Shown: piece after piece, positions 1-10,365 of the stretch
Layout: each line of letters begins with the position of its first letter
How positions within the stretch are numbered: position 1 is the first letter of the stretch
Origin: Iris pallida
Taxonomy: Eukaryota; Streptophyta; Magnoliopsida; Asparagales; Iridaceae
Assembly: GCA_029216955.1 (NCBI GenBank)
Contig: JANAVB010012195.1
Coordinates: 3,016,957-3,080,956, forward strand
Reading direction: 5' to 3'
Length of the DNA stretch: 64,000 nt
Notes under the pieces: model-generated
Seen by the model: the letters and a program-made list of their open reading frames with translations, nothing else
The model's database searches: none
Told to the model about the DNA's origin: nothing
Position numbers and translations under genes: made by a program

Positions 1-2209
1 ATGGCAGGAAAGTATGTACCAGAGTTGGCAGAGTTGATATACGACATGAACAACGACTCTTCCTTGTTCATAAACCTCAAGGGCTTCTTGGTACAGTCCA
101 CAATTCCTTCACACAATTCCTTTGTATAACCAGAACATGCTCCTAGAAAGAGTGAACACAACTAGGCCAGAGTTTAGGTTGATATTTTCCCAAAATTAAT
201 CTTTCAGTGTTGTTAAGACATCTTGCTGGACAAACTACTGCGCAGTCAGAATCAGGGAATATTTTGATTATTTGCACTGCAAGATCCGGTCTGGAATGTA
301 TTCTATAGACACTAAAAGTTTGTCGAATCTGAATTGCTCCCAACATAAATTTCTATGTATTTTTCAATTATTTTTTTGTTTCACAGTAACTATTTTGGGA
401 TATAGAAGTGTGAAGTAATTTATCTTAACCTATATAAAACTATTTACACTGCATGCTAGAATATCTCTTCCTGGAGAAGGCAATCTTGCTGGATCTTACT
501 CATTGGTTATAGACAAATTGATACATAATGAGGTCTATTGATAATCCGCGGCTTATATTAAATTACCGCTATTAAATACAATGTTTCATATGGTAATTCT
601 CAGATGTTTAATATCTGAACTCACTATGACAAAATTTATATTTGACTGTAAATTTGTTCTGATAAATGTAGTTGGGTAATCCCGAAACTTCTGATGGTCA
701 AGACTGGGAAGGTCTTGTGGACTATGCTTGGAGCCATGCCGTTATTTCCGATTCAACGCACAAGATCATCAAAAATAACTGTGATTTCTACAGCACCGAC
801 ACATGGAGCAACAAGAAGTGTGGAGATGCTGTGGATGAACTCCTCAAACAGTACAAGTTTATCGACATCTACAGCTTGTATACTTCGGTCTGCATTCGGA
901 ACTCGACATATTTGGATGAGGGAATGGAACAAGTCATGTTCAAATCCAGTTCCAACATGGTGAGAATCTAAACGACACTGGCAGCTCTATTTTGAATCAC
1001 AGAGGTATCTTTAGTCTTGTAACTAGTTAGGGAAACATGTCAGTGTTAATTTACAGTACAAGTTTTGTGGCACATTGTACTGATAGACATTGATTACGAA
1101 GGTGCCAAGGATCATGGGTAATGGCTACAATCCATGTCTCGATGAGTATGCGAAAACTTTCTACAACAAACCAGATGTTCAGAAGGCCCTCCATGTTAGT
1201 CGCCACCAAAGTAACAAGAAGTGGAGTATTTGCAAGTAAACTAATCCTCCCCTTCTCTCTAATTTTTTTTTTGTAAATTAATAATCCTCTTGTGTGCAAA
1301 ATAACTGTTTTACTCTGTTGTACCGATGTCGATGCAGCTATGAAATATTCAATAGTTGGAAAGATTCCCAGCCATCTGTTCTTCCCATATATAAGAAACT
1401 TATTGCTGGCGGGCTCCGAATTTGGGTTTATAGGTACAATGATATTCTATAGGATTTCATCACAGTTACTTACTGCAGTAGGAGTAAATACATCTACATA
1501 TGAATTATAACTGTTATGATGTTGTACATTTTGTTCAGTGGAGATACTGATGGAAGAGTTCCCGTGCTGTCAACTAGATACTGTTTAAACGATTTAGGCC
1601 TACCGGTTGTTGGCTCTTGGAGGCCTTGGTACCACCAGCAACAGGTGAGTTGAGATACTTAATCTAGGCTAAATTATCATAATGACACCCTAAGTACAGC
1701 GCTCGGACGTTCTTGGCACATTAACTTTCCACTATTCGATTTTGGCGCCCCAATTTTATAAATTACTCCTATCTTTCGTCAATTTTGAAACACATCGGGA
1801 CTACATCAAAAGAATATATGGCAATACAAGTATTTAAACTGTATTTTATACTATAAGATATACTTTGCTTTTGAAATAGTCTCGACGTGCTTCAAAATTG
1901 ACGAAAGATGTTTCAAAAGAGCAATTTATGAAGTTGAGGTGCCAAATCAACGTCTGAACGCTATAAGTTAGGGTAGGGTAATTTAGCCGTTAATCTATGT
2001 ATATATCTGAAGTGTAAAAATCTTATGAACTCATAACTTACCATAAAGTTCACTGATATGCCTAGGTAAGGGGATGGTTACAAGAATATCAAGGGCTTAC
2101 TTTCGCAACATTTAGAGGAGCTGGTCATGCAGTGCCCATGTTCAAACCAAGCAGTTCTCTGGCTTTCTTCGCCTCCTTTCTTGCAGGACAATCTCCAACA
2201 TCTGTGTGA
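1..2209 (+). CDS. Serine carboxypeptidase-like protein (SCPL31-type), 5' partial
   Basis: Secreted or vacuolar alpha/beta-hydrolase of peptidase family S10. Visible exons: 1-90, 672-959, 1102-1235, 1338-1433, 1539-1644 and 2066-2209, all with GT/AG borders and matching phases, giving 285 residues to a TGA stop. The first codons read [15 protein letters not shown], so the window opens just after the nucleophile elbow; the catalytic Ser lies upstream, outside the window. The residue before AGKYVPEL is Met where the family usually has Tyr (GESYAG). The catalytic Asp is in [10 protein letters not shown] (after the 1433/1539 splice) and the catalytic His is in [12 protein letters not shown] in the last exon. 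The segments [28 protein letters not shown] and [11 protein letters not shown] match SCPL31/clade II carboxypeptidases as I remember them. The reading frame is intact in the visible part. Substrate (peptide or acyl transfer) cannot be told from sequence. Confidence 0.92.
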
Positions 2210-3451
2210 CAATTTTTAGGTTGACTAGTATAGCTTACAAAGTCTTGTTCCTCAGATGATGTGTTTGTAAGTTCAGGCTCTGGAAAGTGTTTTACTTGCT
2301 ACTGTACCCCAAGAGAATAATTATTCTGAAACTTTAAATACAATAATCAAATGAATCATTCTACAAGCGTCTTCCGCATATTTTGTGGTCTGAAACTATA
2401 ATTTTAAATTATGATAGTGAGAGTGCAGATGGTTAGACCTATAATAAGGTTCTGGCCAAGGCACTAACCGTCTCAAATGACAAAGAGAGCTGCTACGTTG
2501 CCCGTCTGCGGGCCAGCCAGTCCGCCACGTGTTGCCACCCCATTGGCAGGTCAACCGGTATGAGACCCGTGAATACAGGGGGGCAATGGGGTGCGGCCAC
2601 GCGGCGGGCGGGCCAGTCCGCCTGCGGGCAAGTAAGCTTTTCCGAATGACAAATGATTGTCAAAATTTTGACAATCCTCGTATATATAACTCTCTGTTTA
2701 GGACCGGCAATAATTTTGTTTATTTAAAAGAGAGAAGAAGGTTTGTTTGGATTTGGAGGAGGAAAAAGAAAATAAATAATGTGTTGTTCCAAGAAAAAAG
2801 TGTGTATAGTTATCTAAAAAATAAAATGAAATAAGTTCTGTTGCCCCTAACCAACTTTGTCTAAACAAAATGTCTGGTGTCAATAACATTGGCTCGTTAC
2901 CATTTGGATTAGACGGAACCATTACAATTTGTTTATAAAGTTCTTTATATGTCTTGCCATTTGTGTCAATGTTACCATTCTCTTACGTTTCTGCCACTTG
3001 TATCCAAGTTACCATTCTACTACGTTCTTGATCAATGTATGATATTATAATTTGCATTGACATTTAAGAAATTTATTTTCGGCATTGTAAAGATGATAGA
3101 CTACTTCGAAAAGAAAAAAAGAAAAAGTCACCCTTAAAAAATATATTCCGAAAGTTATATGCTGGTTACAAACTATTTCTACCATAAAATTACGACAATG
3201 GTACTACAAAATATGTTAATGTATATCACAATTTTAATAGTTCTAAAATGTCATGTTTTATGCTAGCCAACGCTAAAAACACAACAAAACTTGTTAAATG
3301 ATATCACACTTTAATAGTATTGGACTGTCAAAACAATCTTGTGTGAGGACTACATTTTTTTTTGACAGTTCTTAAGTATATCAATTACTGCCAATTATTT
3401 TACAGTCATGAATATACACAAAATTAGAGAATAGTGACGGCCCTTAATAAT
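2210..3451. other. Intergenic, AT-rich; holds one GC-rich foldback
   Basis: Downstream region of the carboxypeptidase gene, presumably with its 3' UTR in the first ~150 bases. Apart from the GC-rich foldback near 2498-2635 I see only low-complexity AT-rich sequence and no coding exon. Confidence 0.6.
2498..2635. repeat. GC-rich foldback MITE-like element
   Basis: The left half (starting TTGCCCGTCTGCGGGCCAGC, then an ACCCCATTG block) is repeated in inverted orientation on the right (ending CCGCCTGCGGGCAA). This makes an imperfect hairpin of ~65-bp arms in an AT-rich setting. Its composition resembles the foldback at 33545-33665. No clear target-site duplication was found. Confidence 0.5.
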
Positions 3452-3502
3452 AACTGGAAATTGCTGAGAAATTCAATTTCGATGTTGGTTTTTATGAAAA
3501 AC

Positions 3503-3778
3503 TCACCCGCGGATGGGTTTTATGAAATGTCCAGAATTATATATTTTCACGTTAAATATTCCAAGATTCCCTTTAGATGTTCTGTATTTACAAAATTGCC
3601 ATTTTGATAATACCATAACTACCCCTTCGCACAAACTCAGATTTAGATTACGATTCTCATCGTCTTCTTCTTCGTCACGAGAGATCTGAATTCCATTGCT
3701 CTCATCTTCAGCAGAGATCGTTCGTAGTTCATTGTGCTTTTCTTCAGTCGAACTTCGATCATCGCTCATCATCATCAT
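3503..3778 (-). other. Small conserved ORF in left foldback arm
   Basis: 91 codons starting with a Met run and SDDRSSTEEKH, then an acidic stretch, then LSLCEGVV, LSKWQFCKYRT and NSGHFIKP. It is the inverted counterpart of the ORF at 9900-10199 and reads outwards, towards the end of the element. The two copies differ by in-frame indels and amino-acid changes but both stay open. I do not recognise the protein. It could be a genuine small ORF or an old captured gene 5' end. Confidence 0.45.
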
Positions 3779-3950
3779 CTTCCTAGAGAGATTTGAAGTT
3801 TTTCGGCGATTAGGTCAATTGTGGAGAGAAGATCTTCTTCTTCTTTTCCATAAGAGTTAGCATCATTTTGAAAGAAGAACGAAACTCTTTATTTCTGACA
3901 AATTTTTTCTACAAAAAAATAAAAAATTAGGTTTCTGTCAACTGTTCGCC

Positions 3951-4940
3951 ATCATTCTCCGTGATTTTAACACGGAGAATGGCCATTCTCTGTTATTTTA
4001 ACACGGGAAATGGTCATTCTCCGTGATTTTAACGGAGAATGATCATTCTCCATGATTTCTAATACAGAGAATGACCATTCTCCGTGTTAAAACCACGAAG
4101 AATGGCTATTCTTCGTGGTTTTAACACGAAGAATGGTCATTTTTTGTGTTAAAACCACGAAAATCACGGAAAAAGAATGAACATTCTCCGTCATTTTTAT
4201 ACGGAGAATGGCAATTCTTCGTGGTTTTAACACGGAGAATGGACATTCTCCGTCATTTTAGCACGGAGAATGGTCATTTTCCGTCATTTTAACACGGAGA
4301 ATGGTCATTCTCCTGCATTTTAACAAGGAGAATGACCATTCTCCGTGATTTTAAGAACGGAGAATGGTCATTCTCCATGATTTCTAATACGGAGAATGAC
4401 CATTCTCCGTGTTAAAACCACGGAGAATGACATTCTCCGTCATTTTAACACGGAGAATGGCAATTCTCCGTGGTTTTAACACGGAGAATGGCCATTCTCC
4501 GTGGTTTTAACACGAAAAATGGCCATTCTCCGTGGTTTGCATATTAACAAGGAGAATGACCATTCTCCGTGATATTAATACGAAGAATCCGTTATTTTAA
4601 CACGGAGAATGACCATTCTCCGTAATTTTAACACAGGGAATGGTCATTCTTCGTGATTTTAAAAACGAAAAATGGCCATTCTCCGTTATTTCTAATACGA
4701 AGAATGACCATTCTCCGTGTTAAAACCACGGAGAATGGCCGTTCTCTGTGTTAAAATGATGGAGAATAGACATTCTCCTCACTTTAGCACGGAGAATGGT
4801 CATTCTCCGTCATTTTAATACAGAGAATGGTCATTCCCCTGCATTTTAACAAGGAGAATTGCCATTCTCCATGATATTAACACGGAGAATTGCTATTCTC
4901 CGTAATATTACCACGGGGAATGGCCATTCTCCTGTATTTT
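3951..4940. repeat. Palindromic minisatellite, left arm
   Basis: About thirty degenerate units of roughly 30-35 bp. Each has a self-complementary core close to GGAGAATGGCCATTCTCC, joined by linkers such as GTGATTTTAACAC. Because each unit is a palindrome and the whole array is mirrored at 8588-9726, the DNA can fold at two scales. Confidence 0.92.
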
Positions 4941-5417
4941 ATGACCAGTTGAAACTTTGGAGGGCTATAACTTTTGACTGAGAGGTCGAAACGAGGTCCG
5001 ATTTGTCGCAAAATGAGCGTAATATTTTCGAGGAGCCTGAGATAAACCGCCCCACCGTTTGTCGGCCTTCCGAAAATTTAGAATCGTAAAAAAAATGATG
5101 TTTGGACCTCCATTTTAACAGTTTACCGTTTGTTGGCCTTTCCGAAGTTTTTCGACGAGTTTTTGAAGAAAGGTTTGAAGATTTTGGAGGAGATAATCCA
5201 GATTCGAAACTGAGCGACGTATGGAAGAAGAGGAATTATCAAAACGTTTTTTTAATAGTAGGGTTCGAGGGTGTTTTCAATAAATTAGAAGGACAAAAAG
5301 GTCATTCAAAATCCCCTTTATATATTTCTCGCTAATTTTGGGCACGCGATGAAATGTTATTTTGTGGTAGATTTTACATAAATTTTTTACAATTTTTGGG
5401 CATTTCATAAATTTTTC

Positions 5418-6764
5418 CCAATTTATAAGGGCACATAAGAAGTTGATCAGGGCTAGCCAAAAGCAAATTTTGATTTATTTACAAGTTTGCCATTGAAAAA
5501 ATTACTCAGGTCTAGCCAACATGTGAGTATATAAGTCAACTTTTTATTTTTTTTCCTCTCCTCTCTTTTCTCACAAGAAGAAGAACAACAAGAACAAGAA
5601 CAAGAACAAGAATAACAAGAACAACAAGAACAACAAGAACAAGAACATCGATTTTTGTAAACCTAGTTTATTTTGATTTTTTGCTCTCTTCTAATTTCTC
5701 AGATCTCTTTCTCCAGACCCTACTTTATTTTTCTTCTCCTTGTTTGGGCATTATGGATGAAACCCTAGTTGTAGAAGAAATTGGGTTATCAAATCTATCA
5801 AATCTATTAATCTATTAGTCTATTAACCAATTTTTCTTTATTAATAGAAGAATTATGTATGAAATCCTAGTTGTAGAAGAAAACTATGGAAGAAACCCTA
5901 GTTGTAGAAGAACTGGGTTCATATCAGGACTGCCACAATTTCTGACAGTCCTAAAAGTATTGAGGACTGCCAGAAATTGTGACAGTCTTGAAATAGACTC
6001 GATGTATAACAGGACTGCCATAATTGCTGGCAGTCCTAGAAGTACTGAGGACTGTCAGGAATTATGGCAGTCCTGAAAGGGACATACTCTACAGTAGGAC
6101 TGCCACAATTTCTGGCAGTTCTAGACATATTGAGGACTGCCAGAAATTGAGGCAGTCCTGAAAGATACTTGCTGTACAGCAAGTTTCTTTCAGGACTGCC
6201 ACAATTTCTGGCAGTCCTAAAATCGAGATTCCCGAATGAAAAAAACATGCTAGGGTTTATTTCAATCTTGATAATAGAGTGAAATATGAATTTTATGGTT
6301 TATTTGTATGCATTCTTTGTGAGGAAAGAAGTATTTAAGCTTTATTTCCATGCATTTTAGGGTTTATTTAATTTTTTTGGTGCCATCGAAATTGGGAAAG
6401 AGAAGAAAATAGGGTTTTGATGGAGATGGTGATGATGGAAATGGTGGAGAAGAAGAAGAAGATGATGATGATGAGAAGAAAACTAGGATTTTGATGGAGA
6501 TGTGAGAATGGAAATGGTGGAGAAGAAGAAGATGGATAGAAGAAGAAGAAGAAGAAGAAGAAGAAGAAGAAGAAAGCTATGGTTTGTGAAGAGAGAGAGT
6601 GAAATTTAGAAATGAGATTGATTTTTGGGATTTTGGGGGGTATGGGGTTTGGACAGTTCCCTGAGTGGAATATTTGGATAGCTCGAGTAAAATTTCCTCA
6701 AACATTGGCTAGCCCTAATCCTGGCTAGCCCTGATCAGATTGTTATGTGCCCTTATAAATAGCC
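5418..6764. mobile_element. TIR element P1 of the GGGCAC family
   Basis: The ends are inverted: the left reads ATTTATAAGGGCACATAAG followed by GATCAGGGCTAGCC, and the right has its complement ending at GTGCCCTTATAAATAGCC. Inside are several inverted pairs AGGACTGCCA...TGGCAGTCCT (about 5925-6215) and a GAA-rich stretch. It shares the TAAGGGCAC terminus, the GGCTAGCC subterminal block and the GGACTGCCA repeats with the elements at 6764, 18963 and 36379. No captured gene was recognised. The TSD is unclear because the next element abuts directly. Confidence 0.72.
6538..6574. repeat. (GAA)n microsatellite
   Basis: About twelve AGA/GAA triplets in a row within P1, surrounded by looser GAA/GAT-rich sequence. 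Confidence 0.95.
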
Positions 6765-7104
6765 TTTTCTAAGGGCACTACCATTTTTATTTGGACTAGC
6801 CCAATTTGTTCCAAAAATAATTATAAGTTTGCCATTAAAATTTTTACTTGGGGCTAGCCCAATTTTTTCCAGCAAGTAGGACTGCCAGACTGTCACTATG
6901 TTGGCAGTCCTACATTATTTTAGGACTGCCAACTTGTTGGCAGTCCTAACATAATGTAGCACTGCCAACTTAGTGGTAGTCCTAGGACTGTCAGCAAGTT
7001 GGCAGTCCTCGGAGAGGTTCCTGGGGAGGCGGAGGATGCGGTCGTGGTCGGCCTGCGGTATGATCAGGAAGATGCAGAAGATCCCCACAGAGAAGAGGAG
7101 GAAG

Positions 7105-7445
7105 AGGAGAAGGCAGTCGCCGTGGACGCGAAAGTAGACGGAGGTGACGGCAGAGAGGAGGGTCTTGAGGACGAGGAGCTCGATGGTTTCGTCGAAGAGG
7201 GAGTGGCAGGAGCAGACGGCGGAGATGGTGTTGGAGAGGAGGCGGGAGGAGGGGCCGCCGGAGGGGTCGGCTTTGCCGCGGAGGAGGTTGTGGGGACTAG
7301 CTTCTCGGACGCAGTCGATGGCGGGGTCGACGATCTTATTCGAGTCGGAGCTGAGTGCGAAAAGGAGCGGGGAGAGGATGGACTTGCAGTCGGCAAGGGA
7401 GATATCGAGGTAGCCGCCGGCGTGGAGGGGGCCGGGAAGGGAGCC
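7105..7445 (-). pseudogene. Captured fragment of a BIG-type ARF-GEF (DCB region)
   Basis: On the minus strand one open frame reads PGPLHAGGYLDISLADCKSI, SDSNKIVDPAIDCVREA, LRGKADPSGGPSSRLLSNTI, CSCHSLFDETIELLVLKTLL and SAVTSVYFRVHGDCLL. This aligns with the N-terminal DCB region of plant brefeldin-A-inhibited ARF guanine-nucleotide exchange factors (BIG1-BIG5), upstream of SEC7. Similarity stops after GDCLL, as if the copy ran into an intron. There is no start, no SEC7 domain and no rest of the gene, so it cannot make an ARF-GEF. The opposite-strand Glu-rich frame is a shadow. Family from recognition by eye. Confidence 0.8.
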
Positions 7446-7557
7446 TGGAGGTCGACGGGGAGACGGCGGAGGGGGAGGATAGGGTTTTAGAATTTTGGAA
7501 GAGAGAGAAATGAAATGAGAAAATGAAATTGAAGAGAGGAATTTTTTTTTTTTTTGA

Positions 7558-7560
<3 letters not shown>

Positions 7561-7605
<45 letters not shown>
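7561..7605. repeat. 45-base poly-G run
   Basis: Uninterrupted G homopolymer followed by TGGGGCTAGCCCC, next to the right end of P2. Length in the assembly may not be exact. Confidence 0.9.
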
Positions 7606-7606
<1 letters not shown>

Positions 7607-7720
7607 GGGGCTAGCCCCAAGTAATTTGTGGACAGCCCCCAACAAAAGTTCTACCTTCTTGGGCTGCCCCCAAGTAAGGGCTAGTCCCAAGTAAAAGTGG
7701 TAGTGCCCTTAGAATAACCT

Positions 7721-8105
7721 ATATTTTTTTGTAGGGGTAACATATTCTTTATTCTTTTTACAGTCATGGAAATATTAACATCAAAATTTATGCCATCATT
7801 GCTATTTTAAGGAAAAAAATTATAGTTCTGTCATAATTTTGGTAGTCATAAGTCCCGGAAAAAATTTTGATACATAAAGTTGTATCAAAACTTTGATACA
7901 GCCCCGGTATGACAAGTGGACCTCCCTCTCTCTTCGTAAAATGTGTAAGCGTAAATATATAAGAAAGGCCCACTTGTCATATAGAGGCTGTATAAGCCTA
8001 CCAAAAATGTGTTATTACCTAGTAATTCTTTTAGTTCTCTCAACATACGCTAGATAATTTTGGCCAATGAATGCAGGTCAAGGCTAATGCACTACATTTA
8101 TTATT
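7721..8105. other. Unpaired part of the foldback loop
   Basis: AT-rich, no coding signal. It contains a short imperfect inverted repeat around CCCGGTATGACAAGTGGACC and GGCCCACTTGTCATATAGAG (about 7905-7985). No counterpart of this segment exists at the end of the left arm. Confidence 0.5.
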
Positions 8106-8587
8106 AGGGAAAATTTATGAAATGTCCAAAAATTGTAAAAGTTTTATGTAAAATCCACCGCAAAATAACATTTCATCGCGTGCCCAGAATTAGCAAAAAA
8201 ATATATAAAGGGGTCTGAATGACCTTTTTGCCCTTCTAATTTATTAAAAACACCTCCGAACCCTACTCTTAAAAAAACGTTTCGATACTTCCTCTTCTTT
8301 CATACGCCGCTCAGTTTCGAATCTAGATTTTCTTCTCCAAAATCTTCAAACCTTCCTTCAAAAACTCGTCAGAAAATTTCGGAAAGGCCGACAAATGGTA
8401 AACTATTAAAATGGAGGGTCAAACATCATTTTTTTTGAGATTCTAAAATTTCGGAAGACCAAGAAATGGTGGGGCAGTTTATCCCAGGCTCCTCAGAAAT
8501 ACGCTCATTTTGCGATAAACCGGACCTTGTTTCGACCTCCCAGTCAAAAGTTATAGCCCTCCAAAGTTTCAACTGGTCATAAAATGC

Positions 8588-9726
8588 AGGAGAATGGCCA
8601 TTCTCCGTGTAATATCACGGAGAATGACAATTCTCCGTGTTAATATCATGGAGAATGGCAATTCTCCTTGTTAAAATGCAGGAGAATGACCATTCTCCGT
8701 ATTAAAATGTCGAAGAATGGCCATTCTCCGTGCTCTAAAATGACAAAAAATGACCATTTTCCATGCTAAAATGACGGAGAATGTCCATTCTCCGTCATTT
8801 TAACACGGAGAATGTCCATTCTCCGTGTTAAATGGCCATTCTCCGTGTTAAATGGTCATTCTCCATGGTTTTAACACGGAGAATGGTCATTCTCTCCGTA
8901 TTAGAAATCACGGAGAATGACCATTCTCCGTTTTTAAAATCACGGAGAATGACCATTCCCTGTGTTAAAATTACAGAAAATTGTCATTCTCCGTGCTAAA
9001 ATGACGGAGAATGACAATTCTCCGTGTTAATATCACGGAGAATGACCATTCTCCTTGTTAAAATGCAGGAGAATGGCTATTCTCCGTGGTTTTAACACGA
9101 AAAATGGTCATTCTCCGTATTAGAAATCACGGAGAATGACTATTCTCCGTTCTTAAAATTACGGAGAATGATCATTCCCCGTGTTAAAATCATGCAGGAG
9201 AATGACTATTCTCCGTAGTTTTAACACGAAAAATGGTCATTCTCCGTATTAGAAATCACGGAGAATGACCATTCTCCGTTCTTAAAATTACGGAGAATGA
9301 TCATTCCCCGTGTTAAAATCACGGAGAATGGTCATTCTCCGTGTTAATATCACGGAGAATGGTCATTCTCCTTGTTAAAATGACGGAGAATGACCATTCT
9401 CCGTGTTAAATGACGGAGAATGACCATTCTCCGTCATTTTTACATGGAGAATTGAGAATGACCATTCTCCGTCATTTTTACACGTCATTTTTACACGGAA
9501 AATGACAATTCTCCGTGTAAAAATGACGGAGAATGGTCATTCTCCGTGATTTTAAGAACGGAGAATGGCAATTCTCCGTGGTTTTAACACGAAGAATGAT
9601 CATTCTCCGTGTTAAAACCACGGAGAATGGATGGTCATTCTCCGTTAAAATCACGGAGAATTACGATTTCCCGTGTTAAAATCACGGAGAATGGTTATTC
9701 TCCGTGTTAAAATCACGGAGAATGAT
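8588..9726. repeat. Palindromic minisatellite, right arm
   Basis: Mirror copy of the array at 3951-4940, slightly longer (~1.14 kb). Same core GGAGAATGACCATTCTCC with linkers such as GTGTTAAAATCAC. A higher-order duplication is visible near 9070-9300, where a block containing TTAACACGAAAAATGGTC occurs twice. Confidence 0.92.
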
Positions 9727-9899
9727 TGAGAACAGTTGACAGAAACCTATTTTTTTATTTTTTTGTAGAAAAAAATTTGTCAGGAATAAAGAGTTTCGTT
9801 CTTCTTTAAAAACGATGCTAACTCTTATGGAAAAGAAGAAGAAGATCTTCTCTCCACAATTGACCTAATCGTCGGAAAACTTCAAATCTCTCTAGGAAG

Positions 9900-10199
9900 A
9901 TGATGATGATGATGAGCGATGATCGAAGTTCGACTCAACAAAAGCACAGTGAACTACGAACGATCTTTGCGATCTCTGCTGAAGATGAGAGCAAAGGAAT
10001 TCAGATCTCTCGTGAAGAAAAAGAAGACGACGAGAATCGCAATCCAAATATGAGTTTGTGCGAAGGAGTAGTTACGGTATTATCAAAATGGCAATTTTGT
10101 AAATACAGAACATTTAAAGGAAATCTTGGAATATTTAACGTGAAAATATATAATTCTGGACATTTCATAAAACCCATCCTGCGAGTGAGTTTTTCATAA
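9900..10199 (+). other. Small conserved ORF in right foldback arm
   Basis: 99 codons: Met run, SDDRSSTQQKH, acidic KEDDENRN, then MSLCEGVV, LSKWQFCKYRT and NSGHFIKP. Counterpart of the minus-strand ORF at 3503-3778, with one extra Met and a three-residue insertion (both in frame). It reads towards MAEA and ends 167 bp before the MAEA ATG. Unrecognised product. Confidence 0.45.
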
Positions 10200-10239
10200 A
10201 AGTCAACCCCGAAATTGGATTTCTCAGCAATTTCCAGTA

Positions 10240-10365
10240 TAAATTGCCTTAGAAAAAGCGAAAATATGTTACTCCACAATCATAACCTCACCCATTGTAA
10301 GAAAGAAACGAGAAAAAAAAAACAAATCCAAATTCCTCTTCCATCAAACAACTTCCGTTCACAAA
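10240..10365 (+). promoter_or_regulatory. MAEA leader next to the foldback end
   Basis: Only ~126 bp separate the end of the foldback arm from the MAEA ATG. The stretch is A-rich with CT-rich patches and looks like a 5' UTR; no TATA box is evident in it. The core promoter may therefore lie inside the transposon arm. This is inference. Confidence 0.4.

Larger units (their letters stand above)
6764..7720. mobile_element. TIR element P2 carrying an ARF-GEF fragment
   Basis: The left end reads TTTTCTAAGGGCACTACC with GGACTAGCCC further in; the right end is its complement, closing as GGTAGTGCCCTTAGAATAACC. Subterminal inverted repeats AGGACTGCCAACTTGTTGGC occur at 6880-7010. The centre (7016-7490) is abruptly GC-rich and carries a fragment of a host gene. 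A 45-base G run lies just inside the right terminus. It sits back to back with P1 in the loop of the foldback. Confidence 0.75.
3452..10239. mobile_element. Foldback-type element with ~2 kb inverted arms
   Basis: Left arm 3452-5417 and right arm 8106-10239 are inverted copies. Both outer ends read ACTGGAAATTGCTGAGAAAT (on opposite strands). The inner ends share a motif with GCATTTCATAAATTTTTCCC or close variants. Each arm contains, from outside in, an outward-reading ~90-codon ORF, ~1 kb of palindromic minisatellite and a short non-repetitive inner part. The loop (5418-8105) holds two TIR elements and ~385 bp of other sequence. No transposase is visible. The structure resembles FB/FARE-type foldback transposons; superfamily is not assigned because I find no convincing TSD. 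The right end lies 127 bp from the MAEA start codon. Confidence 0.75.

Noticed and set aside
6999..7490. 163-codon Glu/Gly-rich open frame on the plus strand
   Set aside because: It is the antisense shadow of the GC-rich ARF-GEF fragment on the minus strand; low-complexity composition, no family features.
3951..9726. Short palindromic repeats at ~32-bp spacing, superficially like CRISPR arrays
   Set aside because: The repeats and linkers are both degenerate and similar to each other, there are no unique spacers or cas genes, and the context is a plant nuclear foldback element.
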